From contig MCFE01000053.1 in the NCBI GenBank assembly GCA_002104905.1, positions 1-64,000 on the forward strand: DNA of 64,000 nt, written 5' to 3'. Origin of the DNA: Basidiobolus meristosporus CBS 931.73 (lineage: Eukaryota > Basidiobolomycota > Basidiobolomycetes > Basidiobolales > Basidiobolaceae). A program made the translations under genes and the position numbers. Position 1 is the first letter of the stretch. Each line of letters starts with the position of its first letter. Of the stretch, positions 1-11,231 are shown one piece after another. The notes under the pieces are model-generated. The model ran no database searches. It was not told the DNA's origin and saw nothing but the letters and a program-made list of their open reading frames with translations.

Positions 1-1123
1 CTGCCATTTCGATTCGCTACCCGGCGGCAACACATAGGTTCTCTTCTCATCCATAACTCTTGTACTGTAGATTGATACCTTCTGTGCCCAACGCTCCATA
101 AGTAACAGGCACCAGAATAGTCTACGTCGCTCCTCTTTCTCTATAATACAAGTGGGATTGATAGATAATGTGTCCTGCTTTGCATCCTCTAAAGCCATAT
201 TCAACTCTTGAACAATCCTGAAGAGGTAATGTAGATAAAATTTAGTTGGTATTCGAATACCCAAATGGCTATCTCCTTACTTGGCAGCCATCACTGAAAA
301 TGTACGAGTGTGTTGTTAGCTAACAGAAGTAAATAGTGAACTATCAAACGATCCTACCAAGGCAAGTTGACGCCTGTGAATTTTCACCATCGTAGTACAA
401 CATTGTTGACAGGAAGGTCAAAGCAATAGCATTATAGGTATTTGGCTCCATAAATATTTGCTGCTGTGCCAGCATCAAGGAAGTTTCAGTGAAATTGGCA
501 TTCTTCACGATACTTAGCCACTCTTTTGGTGTGTTTTTATCTACAACGCCTAGTTCATGGTTTTTTATGAAGAATCTGCTCCCAATGGCGAACATCGTTT
601 GTAGTAAAAAATCAGGGAGAACCTGTTTATGTAGGCGGTAGAGGAAATAGTCGTGGTGAAGTATAGGCGCTGAAAAACTGAAATTGTTCCAGAATGTGAG
701 AATCAACTCTATTTGAAGCTTTACGGGAATTTTTGGGAGAGAGATGGAAGGATTTGAGAGAAGCCGCAAGCTATTAATGGATATTCCTTGATTAATCAAG
801 CGCTGCTCCGAGAAGTTAGTGTAAGTATGCTTATTCTTCTTTGATAATTGTTCCTGATCTACAAGAAATTTGGTGGATCTCAGGCCCGACATATATCCCT
901 TGGGAGGGCCTCGCTATTTTAGAGATTAGCGTGGCATTCTTTTGAATCATTTTAAGAGAGAACCTACTTTTCTAGGGTTTTTGTACACGCAATCCGTTGC
1001 ATATTTGACACAAGTTGAACATTTCGGCCTACTCTTGCAACATTTTCTTTTTCTTCGACGACACTCTTCACATGATTGCAACGGTGGTGGTTTGACTTCT
1101 GATCCTCTATCAAAACTGAACAT
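1..1123 (-). CDS. Zn2Cys6 fungal transcription factor, 3' end outside window
   Basis: Nuclear DNA-binding regulator of the Gal4-type binuclear zinc cluster family. I read four exons on the minus strand: 1123-968, 913-358, 293-281 and 217-1 (open at the left edge). Exon 1 holds the cluster with exact CX2CX6CX6CX2CX6C spacing (Cys18, 21, 28, 35, 38, 45), and joining across the 54-bp intron gives the linker KNPRKRGPPKGY, typical of this family. Later exons give the fungal_trans region, including ERRRLFWC and, near the edge, a VLPPGSESKW stretch. Introns are 54, 64 and 63 bp with GT-AG ends. The third exon is only 13 nt but restores the frame exactly. The start ATG is the first in frame after an upstream stop. 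The regulated pathway is unknown and the C-terminus is missing. Confidence 0.85.
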
Positions 1124-2190
1124 GTCGTGGCTAGATTTGTCGAATTCACCATTTTTTTAATATTACTGGCGATTCTCCTTGATTGATCTTTTTTCATCGG
1201 CAAATACTCCCGTAGCCTTCATTACCTAGCCGTCCAGTTAATTTCTCACGAAATTTGGGGAAAGCACCTGGAGCGGATGAAGCTCACAAAAGGGACCATT
1301 TATACACGTGACACATCCAGGGTATTCGCATCACCATTATCAATAAACTAATCAAGCTAACCAAACCTGTAAATGTCGAATAGAAATAGGGAGAAAAATG
1401 CAGGTTTAGCCTGCGGAATAAAGGATGTGGAAGAACGATTTCTAGCCGATATTCCAAGGTTCAGGGAAATGGGCCGAGAGCCCAGTCATACAAAATAAAC
1501 AAACATAAATACATTGAGCGCCACCCAATCAACAATCTCGTCTAGGCCAGCCAAAGGGATAAGGGATGTAACATACCGTACCAATGTGACTATTTGTGTC
1601 AGACTGGCCCATAAATGGCACCGTCGAGTAGCATATCTGATCATGTCAATCGTGTACAGAAATATTATAGATACGCAGACACTAGCAAATGTTTCTCTCG
1701 GAACAAGTGTCGATCTTTAGCAAGCATCGTTAAACCGAGATGCTGCCCAAGAAACGTGTACATCACACCATTCTTCCTAGACTTCAATACGACCTCGTAG
1801 CCCTTCAACCAATCACACTTTCCACCGCCTCACCCATTATCCGTCCTTCTTTGACCATGCTAGCCACCATTCAGGTATTCACAAGGAAAGTCACGTGATC
1901 TCGCCAATGATATCGCTTCATGATCTGACGACTACCATTGCCATCCAAAACTAGTCATGGAATATATGCGCATTTTACCCGTCTCAAAGTTTCACTAAGT
2001 CTCTGGAACCATAAGGAAAATGCAAGATACGATTATTCATAGTCAATCTTGTATCTGCTCGATTGGTGATTGAATGATTCATATTCCTTGATATTTATCA
2101 GACGCACTCTTCTCGACATATGGATGATTTCTTTTTTTACTACCTTGAAATACGCAAGTCCGATTTCAGCGGAAAATTACATCACCCTGA
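1124..2190. other. Intergenic region between divergent genes
   Basis: Shared upstream region of the zinc-cluster regulator (leftward) and the F-box gene (rightward). Short open frames here have no recognisable protein features. I see no RNA gene or repeat. Confidence 0.6.
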
Positions 2191-3998
2191 ATGGCGACCG
2201 TCACACCTGAAGGTATGCGATTCGACGCCCCTCCTTTTTCTTATATCAATCTCTTTGTTTTTAAGGCTGATTGATATTTAACGCTCTGAAGCATACCTTT
2301 CAATCGTTTACCTCTCTGTTTATAGTCGATATACATTTTTTGGTGTTGCTCACAATTAGCTTCTTTCTATTTCCCCTTCTTTACTATATCTTTACGAATA
2401 CACAACAGCCGTGAACTCAAAATATCTTCCAATTGCTTTTGTTCGTTTCTGTAGGAAAACGTATACTCCATACCCTTATGGTTTCGCTCTATCCTATCCT
2501 TTCAGCGTGCACCCAACTATGGAACTCCACACTATTCTGGGTGGTTAATCCTCTGCTTAACATCTGCGAAGCTCTTTTAATTGGGGGGCTTCAAGAATCC
2601 GATTTCTTAGCGATATTGAACTTTGCCAACCAGTTGGAACCAGAATCAACGCAACATTTCCGACAAAAGAGATTGCGAAAACCACACTACAAAGCAACCC
2701 TCGTTTCAAGAACTTGTCTCCAGTTCAAAGAAAGTTGCTCCAACGTTGACAACGGGTCCCCACCCTCGCATCCTCAAGTTTCCTTCAGGGACTTGCCCTC
2801 AGAGATCTTGCTTCATATTTTTTCCATGGACGAAAGCCCGATCGTTTTGCGAAATTTAATGCTTGTGAACAAACATACCTATCAGCTCGTACTACCGCTC
2901 CTCTACAAAAATCCAAAGATATATTACAGCAATACACACAAAAGCCTCTTCTTGACACAGTCCGTCTGGAACACGCTTACTCGGCCTATCACATCTAGAT
3001 TCGATTCGAGAGGCCTACCTAAAAACTTCCCACTTGAAAGATACGGGTGGTTGATTCAAAGTATAAACCTGACCGATGGTCAGGAGCTTGTTACCGATGC
3101 CACCATAAAAGCGTTAGCTTGCAATTGCCCCAATCTAAAAAGGATAAATCTCAGCTCTTGCGGTAACATTACCGACGATTCCCTAACAAGCCTACTGGAA
3201 GCATGCTCCCATACTCTTGAATCAGTGAACTTCAACGGATGTAGCCGCATAACCGATTACGGAGTGTCTTTAATAGGCCTGAAGTGTCGCAAAGTCGAAA
3301 GCGTCAATCTTGCAGGATGTCAGGAAATTACCGACACCACCATTCATTCCATCTCTAGGGGCTGCCGTTTCTTAAAGCAACTTCGAATTTCCGACTGTAA
3401 TCTGGTTACCAGCGAATCCATTTATGCTTTGGTTCAGAAATGCCCTCAGCTTCAATGGTTGGACATTGCTCGTATCGGAACTTTGAACAACACGTGCGTC
3501 AGAGCAATTGCTGATACGTGCCACGAGCTTGAATGGATTAATCTTGCCAGGCCTTCCTTTTTTCAGTCACTCTTACCTAATCCAGCCAACAACGCCATTC
3601 TAGTGGAAGAGTCGGACATCAGCGATGACACAATCCATCGCTTGGTTACCAATTGCACACGCCTGCAACTACTTGACATAAGCTATGTGTCTTCCATTAC
3701 GAACTTATCCATCGAGTCGATATCGGATCACGCGTCACAGCTGGTATGTCTCACCATCATCGGATGTCGTCAAATCACCGCCGAAGCCCTAAGGAGTCTA
3801 GCCAAATTGCGTAAACGAACTGGCCGACTAGGGTGCATCACAATGGGCGACTCCCCGAATCTCAGCGAAGAAAACATAGAAGAGATCACCAACGAGCCTG
3901 AAGGGCTGTTAAGTGGATGGCAAAAGAGCGCAGTAGACGAAGGATCCCTCAAAGAGGTACTTGGCGGCATGTCCTGGGACGATGTTGGCTCATGGTAA
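2191..3998 (+). CDS. F-box / leucine-rich repeat protein (Grr1-like SCF substrate receptor)
   Basis: Probable substrate-recognition subunit of an SCF ubiquitin ligase. Preferred model: exon 1 2191-2212 (ATGGCGACC start) and exon 2 2455-3998, joined across a 242-bp intron (GTATGC...CTGTAG) that keeps the frame, 521 aa. A simpler alternative starts at ATG 2478, 506 aa, without the intron. About residues 116-165 form an F-box (FRDLPSEILLHIF), followed by cysteine-containing LRRs of the AMN1/Grr1 kind (LKRINLSSCGNITDDSL, VESVNLAGCQEITDTTI). A hydrophobic stretch near residues 20-55 is odd for a soluble F-box protein. The substrate is unknown. The family call is firm; orthology to Grr1 itself is not. 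Confidence 0.85.
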
Positions 3999-4757
3999 CC
4001 CGGAATCACCCCCCTCCCCAAGTGCAAGGTCACCGGAGTCGAAGATCGCCTCGACCCTACTATCGCATCGATTGTGAATTTCTGTTCCCGATATATATGT
4101 AAATGTGTGTTATTAATTCTCGTGCGTATTCGTACAACGTATATTTTTCTAATTTTCCCGGTCAGCCAACATTCTACGAGAGATACAACAGGAGACGGCT
4201 AGAGATCTCTCCATCACATGTTCCATGTAGCATCCACCTATCCCCTTTCTCCCAACCAGTCTCCGTGTACTTTCTTCCCAACAGACAATAATCTAACCAT
4301 CCACTATATGTATGTGATTCACGAGTGTCGAAACCCCCCCATCAAGCGTACAGGGTCCGCGCAGGATGATATCGACCGAATCCAAGGTTCCACCATCCAC
4401 CAGGGTGGGAATCCCATTCTTGTGCGCCCAAGTATTCCAACCGATTCTGATTAAAATTATTTTTCTACCTCGACCACGTTCTGACCAATGTCACCATCGC
4501 CCGCACCCATTACCTCCCACACAGAGGACCGGGTGGTGCGGTTCAAAGTGGGAGCCAATAAAAAAAATCGAGATTTACTCAGTATCTACTATCTTTTTTC
4601 CCAGTTATTCTCACCATGAGCGTTAGCTCAATACTGATGTCCCTAACTGAAGTAATCATCATAGTAAATTTCGATTGTGATGGCGGATTCGATCTCCGGA
4701 CTTTTAATCAACGGACGACCGCCTAAGACCGTGAAGACATCTACACGATCTACGAAT
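3999..4757. other. Intergenic region up to retrotransposon
   Basis: 3' flank of the F-box gene and target region of the Ty3 insertion. No convincing gene. The GAAT at 4754-4757 is the left copy of the element's 4-bp target duplication. Confidence 0.6.
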
Positions 4758-5067
4758 TGTTATGATTTAAATCCTAACTAGTCACTACCGATCACTTGAA
4801 CACTACTGATCGAACACCTGGAATTCCACACAGACGATCAATCGCACTCAGTGATACACACGTTATTTAATACATCTTGAACCCTCCTTTTGGAAGCTTG
4901 CCCTACGTTATCGGAAGCTCTCCCTCCGAGGCTATCTCTATATAAACTCCTTTGAACACTATCAATAAAGCATCAACCTTTTACCGGTTCATCAACTATT
5001 CAGATAACCTCTCTGATTCGTATTGGACATCCTCCGGTCCTCCTCCGCTTGCCCTCGATTCATAACA
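4758..5067 (+). repeat. 5' LTR of element 1
   Basis: 310 bp, identical to the 3' copy. It contains a TATA box (TATATAAA, 4939-4946) and AATAAA (4964-4969), placing promoter and poly(A) signal close together. It carries 14 CpG dinucleotides by my count. Confidence 0.95.
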
Positions 5068-5068
5068 T

Positions 5069-5083
5069 TGGTAGCAGCGAACC
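5069..5083 (+). other. Primer-binding site of element 1 (probable)
   Basis: TGGTAGCAGCGAACC lies one base after the LTR. The first seven bases match the complement of the 3' end of yeast initiator tRNA-Met (as remembered); the rest agrees only partly, so the primer identity is uncertain. No complementary stretch near the LTR transcription start was seen, so self-priming is not supported here. Confidence 0.5.
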
Positions 5084-5100
5084 TCCGATCTCCAAAAAAC

Positions 5101-5300
5101 AAAAACCTCCGTACCTCCCAGAAACTTTTCCAATCTCTCAGAAACTCTTCCGATCTCCCAGAAACTTTTCCAATCTCTCAGAAACTCTTCCGATCTCCCA
5201 GAAACTTTTCCAATCTCTCAGAAACTCTTCCGATCTCCCAGAAACTCTTCCGATCTCCCAGAAACTCTTCCGATCTCCCAGATATTCTTCCAATTGTCCA
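5101..5300 (+). repeat. 20-bp tandem repeat in the retrotransposon leader
   Basis: Eight clear 20-bp units occupy 5121-5280, of two types: GAAACTTTTCCAATCTCTCA and GAAACTCTTCCGATCTCCCA. They alternate and end with three copies of the second type. Degenerate units flank them (5101-5120, 5281-5300). The array lies between primer site and gag, in the packaged RNA leader. Confidence 0.95.
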
Positions 5301-5465
5301 GAGATACCCTCCGTACCTGCCCGAGACCCTCCCAACCTCCCAGAGAAACCCTCCGTTTCACTCAAAAAAAAGAAAAAAAACAGTACCCAGTCAATTCTGC
5401 CAGAGAACCAGCCCCCTTGGTAAACACACCCGCCTACCGCAAATCAAACAATACCCAAAAACAAA

Positions 5466-6437
5466 ATGAGTGAAGAAAAGCCAAAATTTAGCTCTTCAGA
5501 AGAAATGTTGGCCTATATTGAGAGTCTTGAACAACAAGTTGCTGAGTTAGCCGGTCAAGGACAGTCCCACACAACTGAGCCTGCGGCCCTCCCTAGTCTG
5601 GACCCAAGAATGGGTAGGCAGACAGACTTGGACTCTTTACATTTTGTGAACACCCAGAGATCATGGTTTACTGGTCAAGGTATACAGAGAGAGGGTGAAG
5701 CCTCATCTGTAAGACCTGCGGTGCCTCCCAATTCCTTGAATCTTGGAGAAGATGGGCAAGGCTCTCTGGACTTCACAAAACAATATAGAGCAACAAATCT
5801 GAAACTTCAGAAACCCAACATCTTTGAAGGCAAAAGACACACTGCCACTCTAGAGACTTGGATATTTGAAGTAGAGCAGTACCTATACTTCTCAGATGAC
5901 TCTGAAGAAGTCAAAGTACATTATGCCTGTTCACTTTTCAGAAAGGAAGCAACCATGTGGTGGAAACTTCACATTCAAGGAATGAATAGGGGCATCTTTC
6001 CACCCATAGCCTCCTGGGCTGACTTTGTTAAAGCATTGAGAAAGAGGTTTACACCTATCAATGCTGATAGAATGGCAAGAGAAAAACTGTCCAAACTCTT
6101 TCAAGCCAAGTCTGTTCAAGAGTACAATGAGCAGTTTAACTTGCTTAGTATGGAAATTCAAAACATGCCTGATACTGAACTACTTGAGCAATACCTAAGA
6201 GGCCTGAAATCCAACACTAGATGGGAAATTGAATACAAAGACCCCAAAACCCTAGTAGAGGCTATGGAACTGGCAGAAAGATATGATGCCATACACTTCA
6301 GAAGGGCTGTCAACCACAGAATTGGTCACTCAAGAACTACTACAGGCCTCAAAGCCAATAACCACATACCTATTGGTAGTCAACCAATCACTGAACAAGG
6401 TGCACACTACCCCACACACTGGAGCCTATGGACCTAG
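5466..6437 (+). CDS. Gag of element 1, ending before the zinc knuckle
   Basis: 323-aa Gag-like structural protein with ATG at 5466. An N-terminal coiled-coil-like stretch ([18 protein letters not shown]) precedes a Ty3 Gag capsid region (W-rich segment [11 protein letters not shown], and [17 protein letters not shown]). The reading frame stops at 6435-6437. The CCHC zinc knuckle that normally ends Gag lies in the next frame, at the start of the pol ORF. Either frameshifting or reinitiation is needed, or this copy has a small indel. The ORF overlaps pol by 10 nt if pol starts at ATG 6428, or by 43 nt if entered by frameshift. Confidence 0.9.
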   Translation: MSEEKPKFSSSEEMLAYIESLEQQVAELAGQGQSHTTEPAALPSLDPRMGRQTDLDSLHFVNTQRSWFTGQGIQREGEASSVRPAVPPNSLNLGEDGQGSLDFTKQYRATNLKLQKPNIFEGKRHTATLETWIFEVEQYLYFSDDSEEVKVHYACSLFRKEATMWWKLHIQGMNRGIFPPIASWADFVKALRKRFTPINADRMAREKLSKLFQAKSVQEYNEQFNLLSMEIQNMPDTELLEQYLRGLKSNTRWEIEYKDPKTLVEAMELAERYDAIHFRRAVNHRIGHSRTTTGLKANNHIPIGSQPITEQGAHYPTHWSLWT

Positions 6438-9400
6438 ATGTTATGCAGAGCACACCAAGACCTTCTAAAGAGGAATGCTTCAAGCTTGGACTATGCTTTT
6501 ACTGCAAGGAACAGGGTCATAAAGTCAATGAATGCCCAAAGAGGCCATTACAAAGAGTATTCCAACTCTCCACTAAGGAGGAGGAGCACACAATCAGCCT
6601 TGTTAAGGAGTATCAGAGGACTCAGAGCTTATATACTACCCCAAAGATGCTGAAACTCCCAGGGATTCTCAACAACAACCAATGTGTCTCTGTACTCATT
6701 GACAGTGGAGCAACTGATGTCTACATTTCAAAAGATGTAGCTGATCAGATGAAGCTACAAACAATCCCTTGCCCCCCAATTCACATCCTCTGTGCCACCA
6801 AGGAATCAATTATAGTGAACAGCAGGACTGAACCCTTGACTTTACAAATCAGGGACTTCCAAGACACCATTTCCCCAATTATCATACCCCAAGCCAACTT
6901 TGAAATCAATGTGGGACAAACTTGGCTAAGAAAGCACAATCCTGACATAAACTGGCAGACTCAGGAAGTTGTAATCAACAAGGATGATGCAAAATATCAT
7001 CTGTCACCCAAACCAACCCTGGACAAAGGCAATGCACCAGAACACACCATATCAAAGAAACAGTTTGCCCACTCTATCAGACAGAATCCCAAACTGTTGC
7101 ACATGATAGCCTTTGCCAAAATCCAAGAGACCACAGAAGTGACAAATGACAGGCTCAAGACCTTGTTAGCAGAGTTTCAAGAGGTTTTTCCCAAGGAAAT
7201 CCCTGCACTACCCCCAAGCAGAGAGATTGACCATGCCATAGAAGTAACAGATGATAAACCAAGAAACAGAGCCCCATATAAGTTCTCCCCAAAGGAAATG
7301 GAGACTTTGAAGGAAACATTGAAGGACTACCTGGCTAAAGGCTGGATAAAACCCAGTAAATCACCATGGGGAGCTCCAGTACTCTTTGCTCCAAAGAAGG
7401 ATGGGAAGCTACGGTTCTGTGTGGACTACAGGGCCCTAAATGCAATCACTGTCAGAAATTCCTACCCATTACCAAGAATTGATGCCCTCTTTGACCAACT
7501 GGGGAAGGCAAAGATATTCTCTAAAATAGACCTGGCATCTGGATATCACCAAATCAGAATTAAGCCTGAAGACACCTCTAAGACAGCATTCAACACAAGA
7601 TATGGTCATTATGAGTTTGTTGTGATGAGCTTTGGCCTGACTAATGCCCCAGCAACATTTCAGACACTCATGAATAGCATCCTGGAACCATATTTAGAGA
7701 AATTTGTCCTGGTCTACTTAGATGACATTCTGATCTATAGTACCAGCATGGATGACCACATGAAGCACTTGAAGACAGTACTGGCTATACTAAAAAAGCA
7801 CAAGCTATATGCACAACTTCCTAAGTGTGAATTCCTCACCAGATCAGTTGAATACCTTGGTCACATAATCTCAGATAAAGGACTACACATGGATCCAGCC
7901 AAGATAGATGCTATCCAGAAATGGGAAGCCCCAAAGTCACTCACTGAAATGAGATCCTTCCTGGGACTTGCATCATATTACAGAAGATTCATCAGGGACT
8001 TTGCAACTATTGCAGCCCCCCTTACAGACTTGACCAAAAAAGAGAAAGACTATATATGGACCCCAAACTGTGAGACAGCTTTCCTAACTCTGAAAGAAAA
8101 GCTATGCCAAACCCCTGTGCTTCAGTTGCCTGATTTCTCAGAACCTTTCTGTGTATACACTGATGCTTCAGATCTAGCTGTTGGAGGGGTACTGACTCAA
8201 AAAGAACACCCGGTTGCTTATGAGTCCAAAAAGCTATCAGTAACTGAACAAAACTACCCAGTCCATGAAAAAGAACTCTATGCCATACTACATTGTCTGA
8301 GAGTGTGGAGATGCTACTTGGAGGGCAAACACTTTGTGGTATATACAGATCATGCATCCCTAAGATACATTCACACCCAGAAGCTATTATCCAGAAGAAT
8401 AACTAGATGGATTGAAGAACTACAACAATTTGATTTTAAAATCCACTACCTCCCTGGGCCAAAGAATACAGTTGCTGATGCACTCTCAAGGCAACATATA
8501 TCAATGGTAGATCATGAGTTGGACTGGCCAGAATACATGCCAGAGTACTTGGCAAGTCAGACAATGCCAGAAGATTTATCACAGGAAGTAAGGGTCAAGA
8601 TTAAGAAAGAAGCAGAGAATTTCTCATATGGTGAAGACGAGGTACTTTACAGACACATGGAAGAAATAGGGCCTGTACCATATATTCCATTTGTATACAG
8701 AGGTGACATGATAATCAAGAATCATAAAGCCTTTGGACATCTGGGCATCCAAGGAACTTATGAAATAACTAAAAGGAGAGCCTGGTGGCCTAAACTCAAA
8801 CAATTTATAGCTGAGACCCTCAAGACCTGCCCTGAGTGCCAGCTGGCTAGACCATACAACAAGGAACATGCCCCATTAGAACCACTGACTCCAGTTCCAG
8901 CATTCTACAGATGGGGAATTGACTTCATTGGAATATTGCCTGAAACTTCAAGAGGGAACAAGTGGATCATAACTGCAATTGACCATACCACTAAGTGGTG
9001 TATAGCAAAAGCCATGCCAGCAGCTACTGCAAAAAATGTTGCAAAATTCCTTTACCTGGAAATCTTTATGCAGTTTGGATGCCCAGGTGAAATTCTGTCT
9101 GACAGAGGAGCAAACTTTTTGGAACAAACCTTGAAAGAATACCTTCAGATAATGGGGGTTAGACATTTGAAGACATCAGCATACCACCCTAGAACAAATG
9201 GGGTCACAGAGAGGTTCAATGGACTCTTTGGGAAGATGCTGACTACTTATGTCAAAGGAGCCAAACATAAGTGGGATGAATTTGTACATCAAGCACTCTT
9301 TGCCTGTCGTATTAGAGTCCATTCAGCAACACAAAAGTCCCCCTTCTACCTAGTGTATGGTACACATCCAAGAATCCCAGGTGATACCTTACCACCATAC

Positions 9401-9814
9401 ATCTGGGACTTAAAGAACCAAAAAGACTTGGCAGAATTCAGAACAAGGGAACTGGAAGAATTAGGACATGCAAGACATGATGCCATCAAGAATTTAAAAC
9501 GACAAGCAGAGAAGATGAAAGAACAGTACAACAAAACAGTGGTAACAAAACCCTTAACTTTGGGAAAACTTGTATTAGTCCGAAATGAAAGTAGGCTAAA
9601 ACTAGAACCACATTGGGTTGGACCCTTTATTATCACAAGAGAAATGCCCTTCAATACATTTCAACTCGCAGACATGTCAGGTAAAGTAAAGGAGGACCTA
9701 GTGCATAGAGACCGACTAAAGGAAGCACAGCTAAAAAACCCAATGACACCACCAACCAAATACTGGTATTACAAGTCCGATAGACAGGACTCTTCAGGAG
9801 AAGAACCTCTTTAA
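6428..9814 (+). CDS. Pol polyprotein of element 1 (zinc knuckle, PR, RT, RH, IN)
   Basis: 1,128-aa open frame, -1 relative to gag. From the start: CCHC knuckle [14 protein letters not shown]; aspartic protease [11 protein letters not shown]; reverse transcriptase with catalytic YLDDILIY; RNase H ([12 protein letters not shown]); integrase with H2C2 zinc site (HLGIQ...CPECQ) and DDE core (GIDFIG, SDRGANF). The C-terminus has no chromodomain. No internal stop is present, so the enzyme part looks functional. The frame is open upstream to 6395. Start is either ATG 6428, which sits seven bases before the gag stop (ATGGACCTAG), or -1 frameshifting. I see no good XXXYYYZ heptamer in the overlap. Confidence 0.93.
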   Translation: MDLDVMQSTPRPSKEECFKLGLCFYCKEQGHKVNECPKRPLQRVFQLSTKEEEHTISLVKEYQRTQSLYTTPKMLKLPGILNNNQCVSVLIDSGATDVYISKDVADQMKLQTIPCPPIHILCATKESIIVNSRTEPLTLQIRDFQDTISPIIIPQANFEINVGQTWLRKHNPDINWQTQEVVINKDDAKYHLSPKPTLDKGNAPEHTISKKQFAHSIRQNPKLLHMIAFAKIQETTEVTNDRLKTLLAEFQEVFPKEIPALPPSREIDHAIEVTDDKPRNRAPYKFSPKEMETLKETLKDYLAKGWIKPSKSPWGAPVLFAPKKDGKLRFCVDYRALNAITVRNSYPLPRIDALFDQLGKAKIFSKIDLASGYHQIRIKPEDTSKTAFNTRYGHYEFVVMSFGLTNAPATFQTLMNSILEPYLEKFVLVYLDDILIYSTSMDDHMKHLKTVLAILKKHKLYAQLPKCEFLTRSVEYLGHIISDKGLHMDPAKIDAIQKWEAPKSLTEMRSFLGLASYYRRFIRDFATIAAPLTDLTKKEKDYIWTPNCETAFLTLKEKLCQTPVLQLPDFSEPFCVYTDASDLAVGGVLTQKEHPVAYESKKLSVTEQNYPVHEKELYAILHCLRVWRCYLEGKHFVVYTDHASLRYIHTQKLLSRRITRWIEELQQFDFKIHYLPGPKNTVADALSRQHISMVDHELDWPEYMPEYLASQTMPEDLSQEVRVKIKKEAENFSYGEDEVLYRHMEEIGPVPYIPFVYRGDMIIKNHKAFGHLGIQGTYEITKRRAWWPKLKQFIAETLKTCPECQLARPYNKEHAPLEPLTPVPAFYRWGIDFIGILPETSRGNKWIITAIDHTTKWCIAKAMPAATAKNVAKFLYLEIFMQFGCPGEILSDRGANFLEQTLKEYLQIMGVRHLKTSAYHPRTNGVTERFNGLFGKMLTTYVKGAKHKWDEFVHQALFACRIRVHSATQKSPFYLVYGTHPRIPGDTLPPYIWDLKNQKDLAEFRTRELEELGHARHDAIKNLKRQAEKMKEQYNKTVVTKPLTLGKLVLVRNESRLKLEPHWVGPFIITREMPFNTFQLADMSGKVKEDLVHRDRLKEAQLKNPMTPPTKYWYYKSDRQDSSGEEPL

Positions 9815-9825
9815 GTGTGGGAGTA

Positions 9826-10135
9826 TGTTATGATTTAAATCCTAACTAGTCACTACCGATCACTTGAACACTACTGATCGAACACCTGGAATTCCACACA
9901 GACGATCAATCGCACTCAGTGATACACACGTTATTTAATACATCTTGAACCCTCCTTTTGGAAGCTTGCCCTACGTTATCGGAAGCTCTCCCTCCGAGGC
10001 TATCTCTATATAAACTCCTTTGAACACTATCAATAAAGCATCAACCTTTTACCGGTTCATCAACTATTCAGATAACCTCTCTGATTCGTATTGGACATCC
10101 TCCGGTCCTCCTCCGCTTGCCCTCGATTCATAACA
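9826..10135 (+). repeat. 3' LTR of element 1
   Basis: 310 bp, identical by eye to 4758-5067, ending TTCATAACA and followed by the GAAT target duplicate. Confidence 0.95.
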
Positions 10136-10446
10136 GAATGGAAAGAAAAATGATTAAAATATTGGATTTGAAATCAAGCACGAATAAATTCAATGCCAGT
10201 GTCATGTCTTCTGGGAGCACTGTATGGAAAGTGTTGCAATGGAGATTTGGATACATACGCAGCAGATGCGGAGTATATTATGCGTGTTCAGATCTATGTG
10301 CGGCTTCATTTAGATTGGTCTTGACAAAGAATGTAGGTATTTACAAATTCAAGTCTAAGCGCACAGATAGTTCGAGTAAAAATACATCGGTAATCACCCA
10401 GGATTTGAAGTAGTAGAAATACACGAAAGTACAGTATCATTAGTGG
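10136..10446. other. Short intergenic region
   Basis: 3' side of the element 1 insertion and downstream region of the cyclin gene. A 98-aa open frame crosses from the LTR into it but has no recognisable features. Confidence 0.5.
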
Positions 10447-11154
10447 TCAGAAATAGTCGGATAACTCGAGATCCCAATTGGATATAGATTCATCCCAGCA
10501 AGACGCCTGATTCTCAAAATCCAATGGTGTTAAAGGCAACTCCTCCAAAAGATTGGGTAACTGTGTATTTGTAGGGAAACACCAGGATTGGGCTCGAATC
10601 TTCTCCACGTGCGAAGTGAATTCTTCCAAGAAAAGCAACCATGTCTGATATTGCTCACAATTCAAAAACAAATCAAAATTGCTGCTTAGAAAGCGCATCT
10701 CTAACTGATTCAACTCCTCTACGGAAATCCCGCTGGCGGTGGACCATGATCGATTGTTGTATGCAACATCCTCGTGGAATTTCATGGCCAACATGAAGGC
10801 GACAGTGACCAGTTGGCATTCGTCGAATAAATCAGACTCTTCGGGATAGCCTTGGCGATAGCGATGAAGGTACATAAGACCAATGATGATGACGGACCAT
10901 GAGAGCTGTGTACGATGTAACAGGAATTGGCAAAATTGTTTGAAATAGAGTGGAGCGAAGCAAGTAAAAGGGACATCGTTCATGTGCCATATGGAATAGC
11001 ACAAGTCGGCAACCACATCAACCATCTCCGTGTAGTCCATGGTGTCATCCGGATTATTGGCGACCTTGATGGTGTTGGGCCATAGTTTGCAGAACGATAA
11101 ATCATCAACCAAGTGGTCAAATAGCGAATTCGGTAATGAGCCTAATGCATCCAT
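10447..11154 (-). CDS. PHO80/PCL-type cyclin
   Basis: 235-aa single-exon protein, ATG at 11154. The region from about residue 40 to 170 follows the Pho80-like cyclin box: MVDVVADLCYSIW, then SWSVIIIGLMYLHRYR, then a segment with AFMLAMKFHEDVAYNNRSW and the helix EELNQLEMRFLSSNFDLF. Such cyclins bind Pho85/CDK5-type kinases and act in phosphate sensing, polarity or the cell cycle; which one applies cannot be told here. The acidic C-terminal 60 residues are not conserved in my reading. A TATA box lies about 70 bp upstream. Confidence 0.85.
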   Translation of the reverse strand: MDALGSLPNSLFDHLVDDLSFCKLWPNTIKVANNPDDTMDYTEMVDVVADLCYSIWHMNDVPFTCFAPLYFKQFCQFLLHRTQLSWSVIIIGLMYLHRYRQGYPEESDLFDECQLVTVAFMLAMKFHEDVAYNNRSWSTASGISVEELNQLEMRFLSSNFDLFLNCEQYQTWLLFLEEFTSHVEKIRAQSWCFPTNTQLPNLLEELPLTPLDFENQASCWDESISNWDLELSDYF

Positions 11155-11223
11155 AGTCTAGTGTAAATATGGGTTCATCGAAATGTGTGTGAATGTGTAG
11201 CAAGATTTGGGAATTTGGGTTGG

Positions 11224-11231
11224 CTTTTATA
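11224..11231 (-). promoter_or_regulatory. TATA box of the cyclin gene
   Basis: TATAAAAG on the minus strand, about 70 bp before ATG 11154. Confidence 0.55.

Larger units (their letters stand above)
4758..10135 (+). mobile_element. Ty3-type LTR retrotransposon, recent copy (element 1)
   Basis: Complete 5,378-bp element. Both LTRs are 310 bp (4758-5067 and 9826-10135) and I find no difference between them, so insertion was recent. Termini are TGTTATGA...TCATAACA, and GAAT flanks both sides (4754-4757, 10136-10139). Order: LTR, primer site, repeat-rich leader, gag, pol (protease, RT, RNase H, integrase), purine-rich tract GTGTGGGAG just before the 3' LTR. RT before integrase places it in Ty3/Metaviridae. 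No chromodomain is visible after integrase, unlike element 2. The gag-pol frame change is discussed under the CDS entries. The coding body is almost free of CpG while the LTRs are not. Confidence 0.95.

Noticed and set aside
5023-5469. 148-codon frame through the element 1 leader ending on the gag ATG
   Set aside because: It has no ATG and is produced by the 20-bp repeat lacking stops; not evidence of a leader protein.
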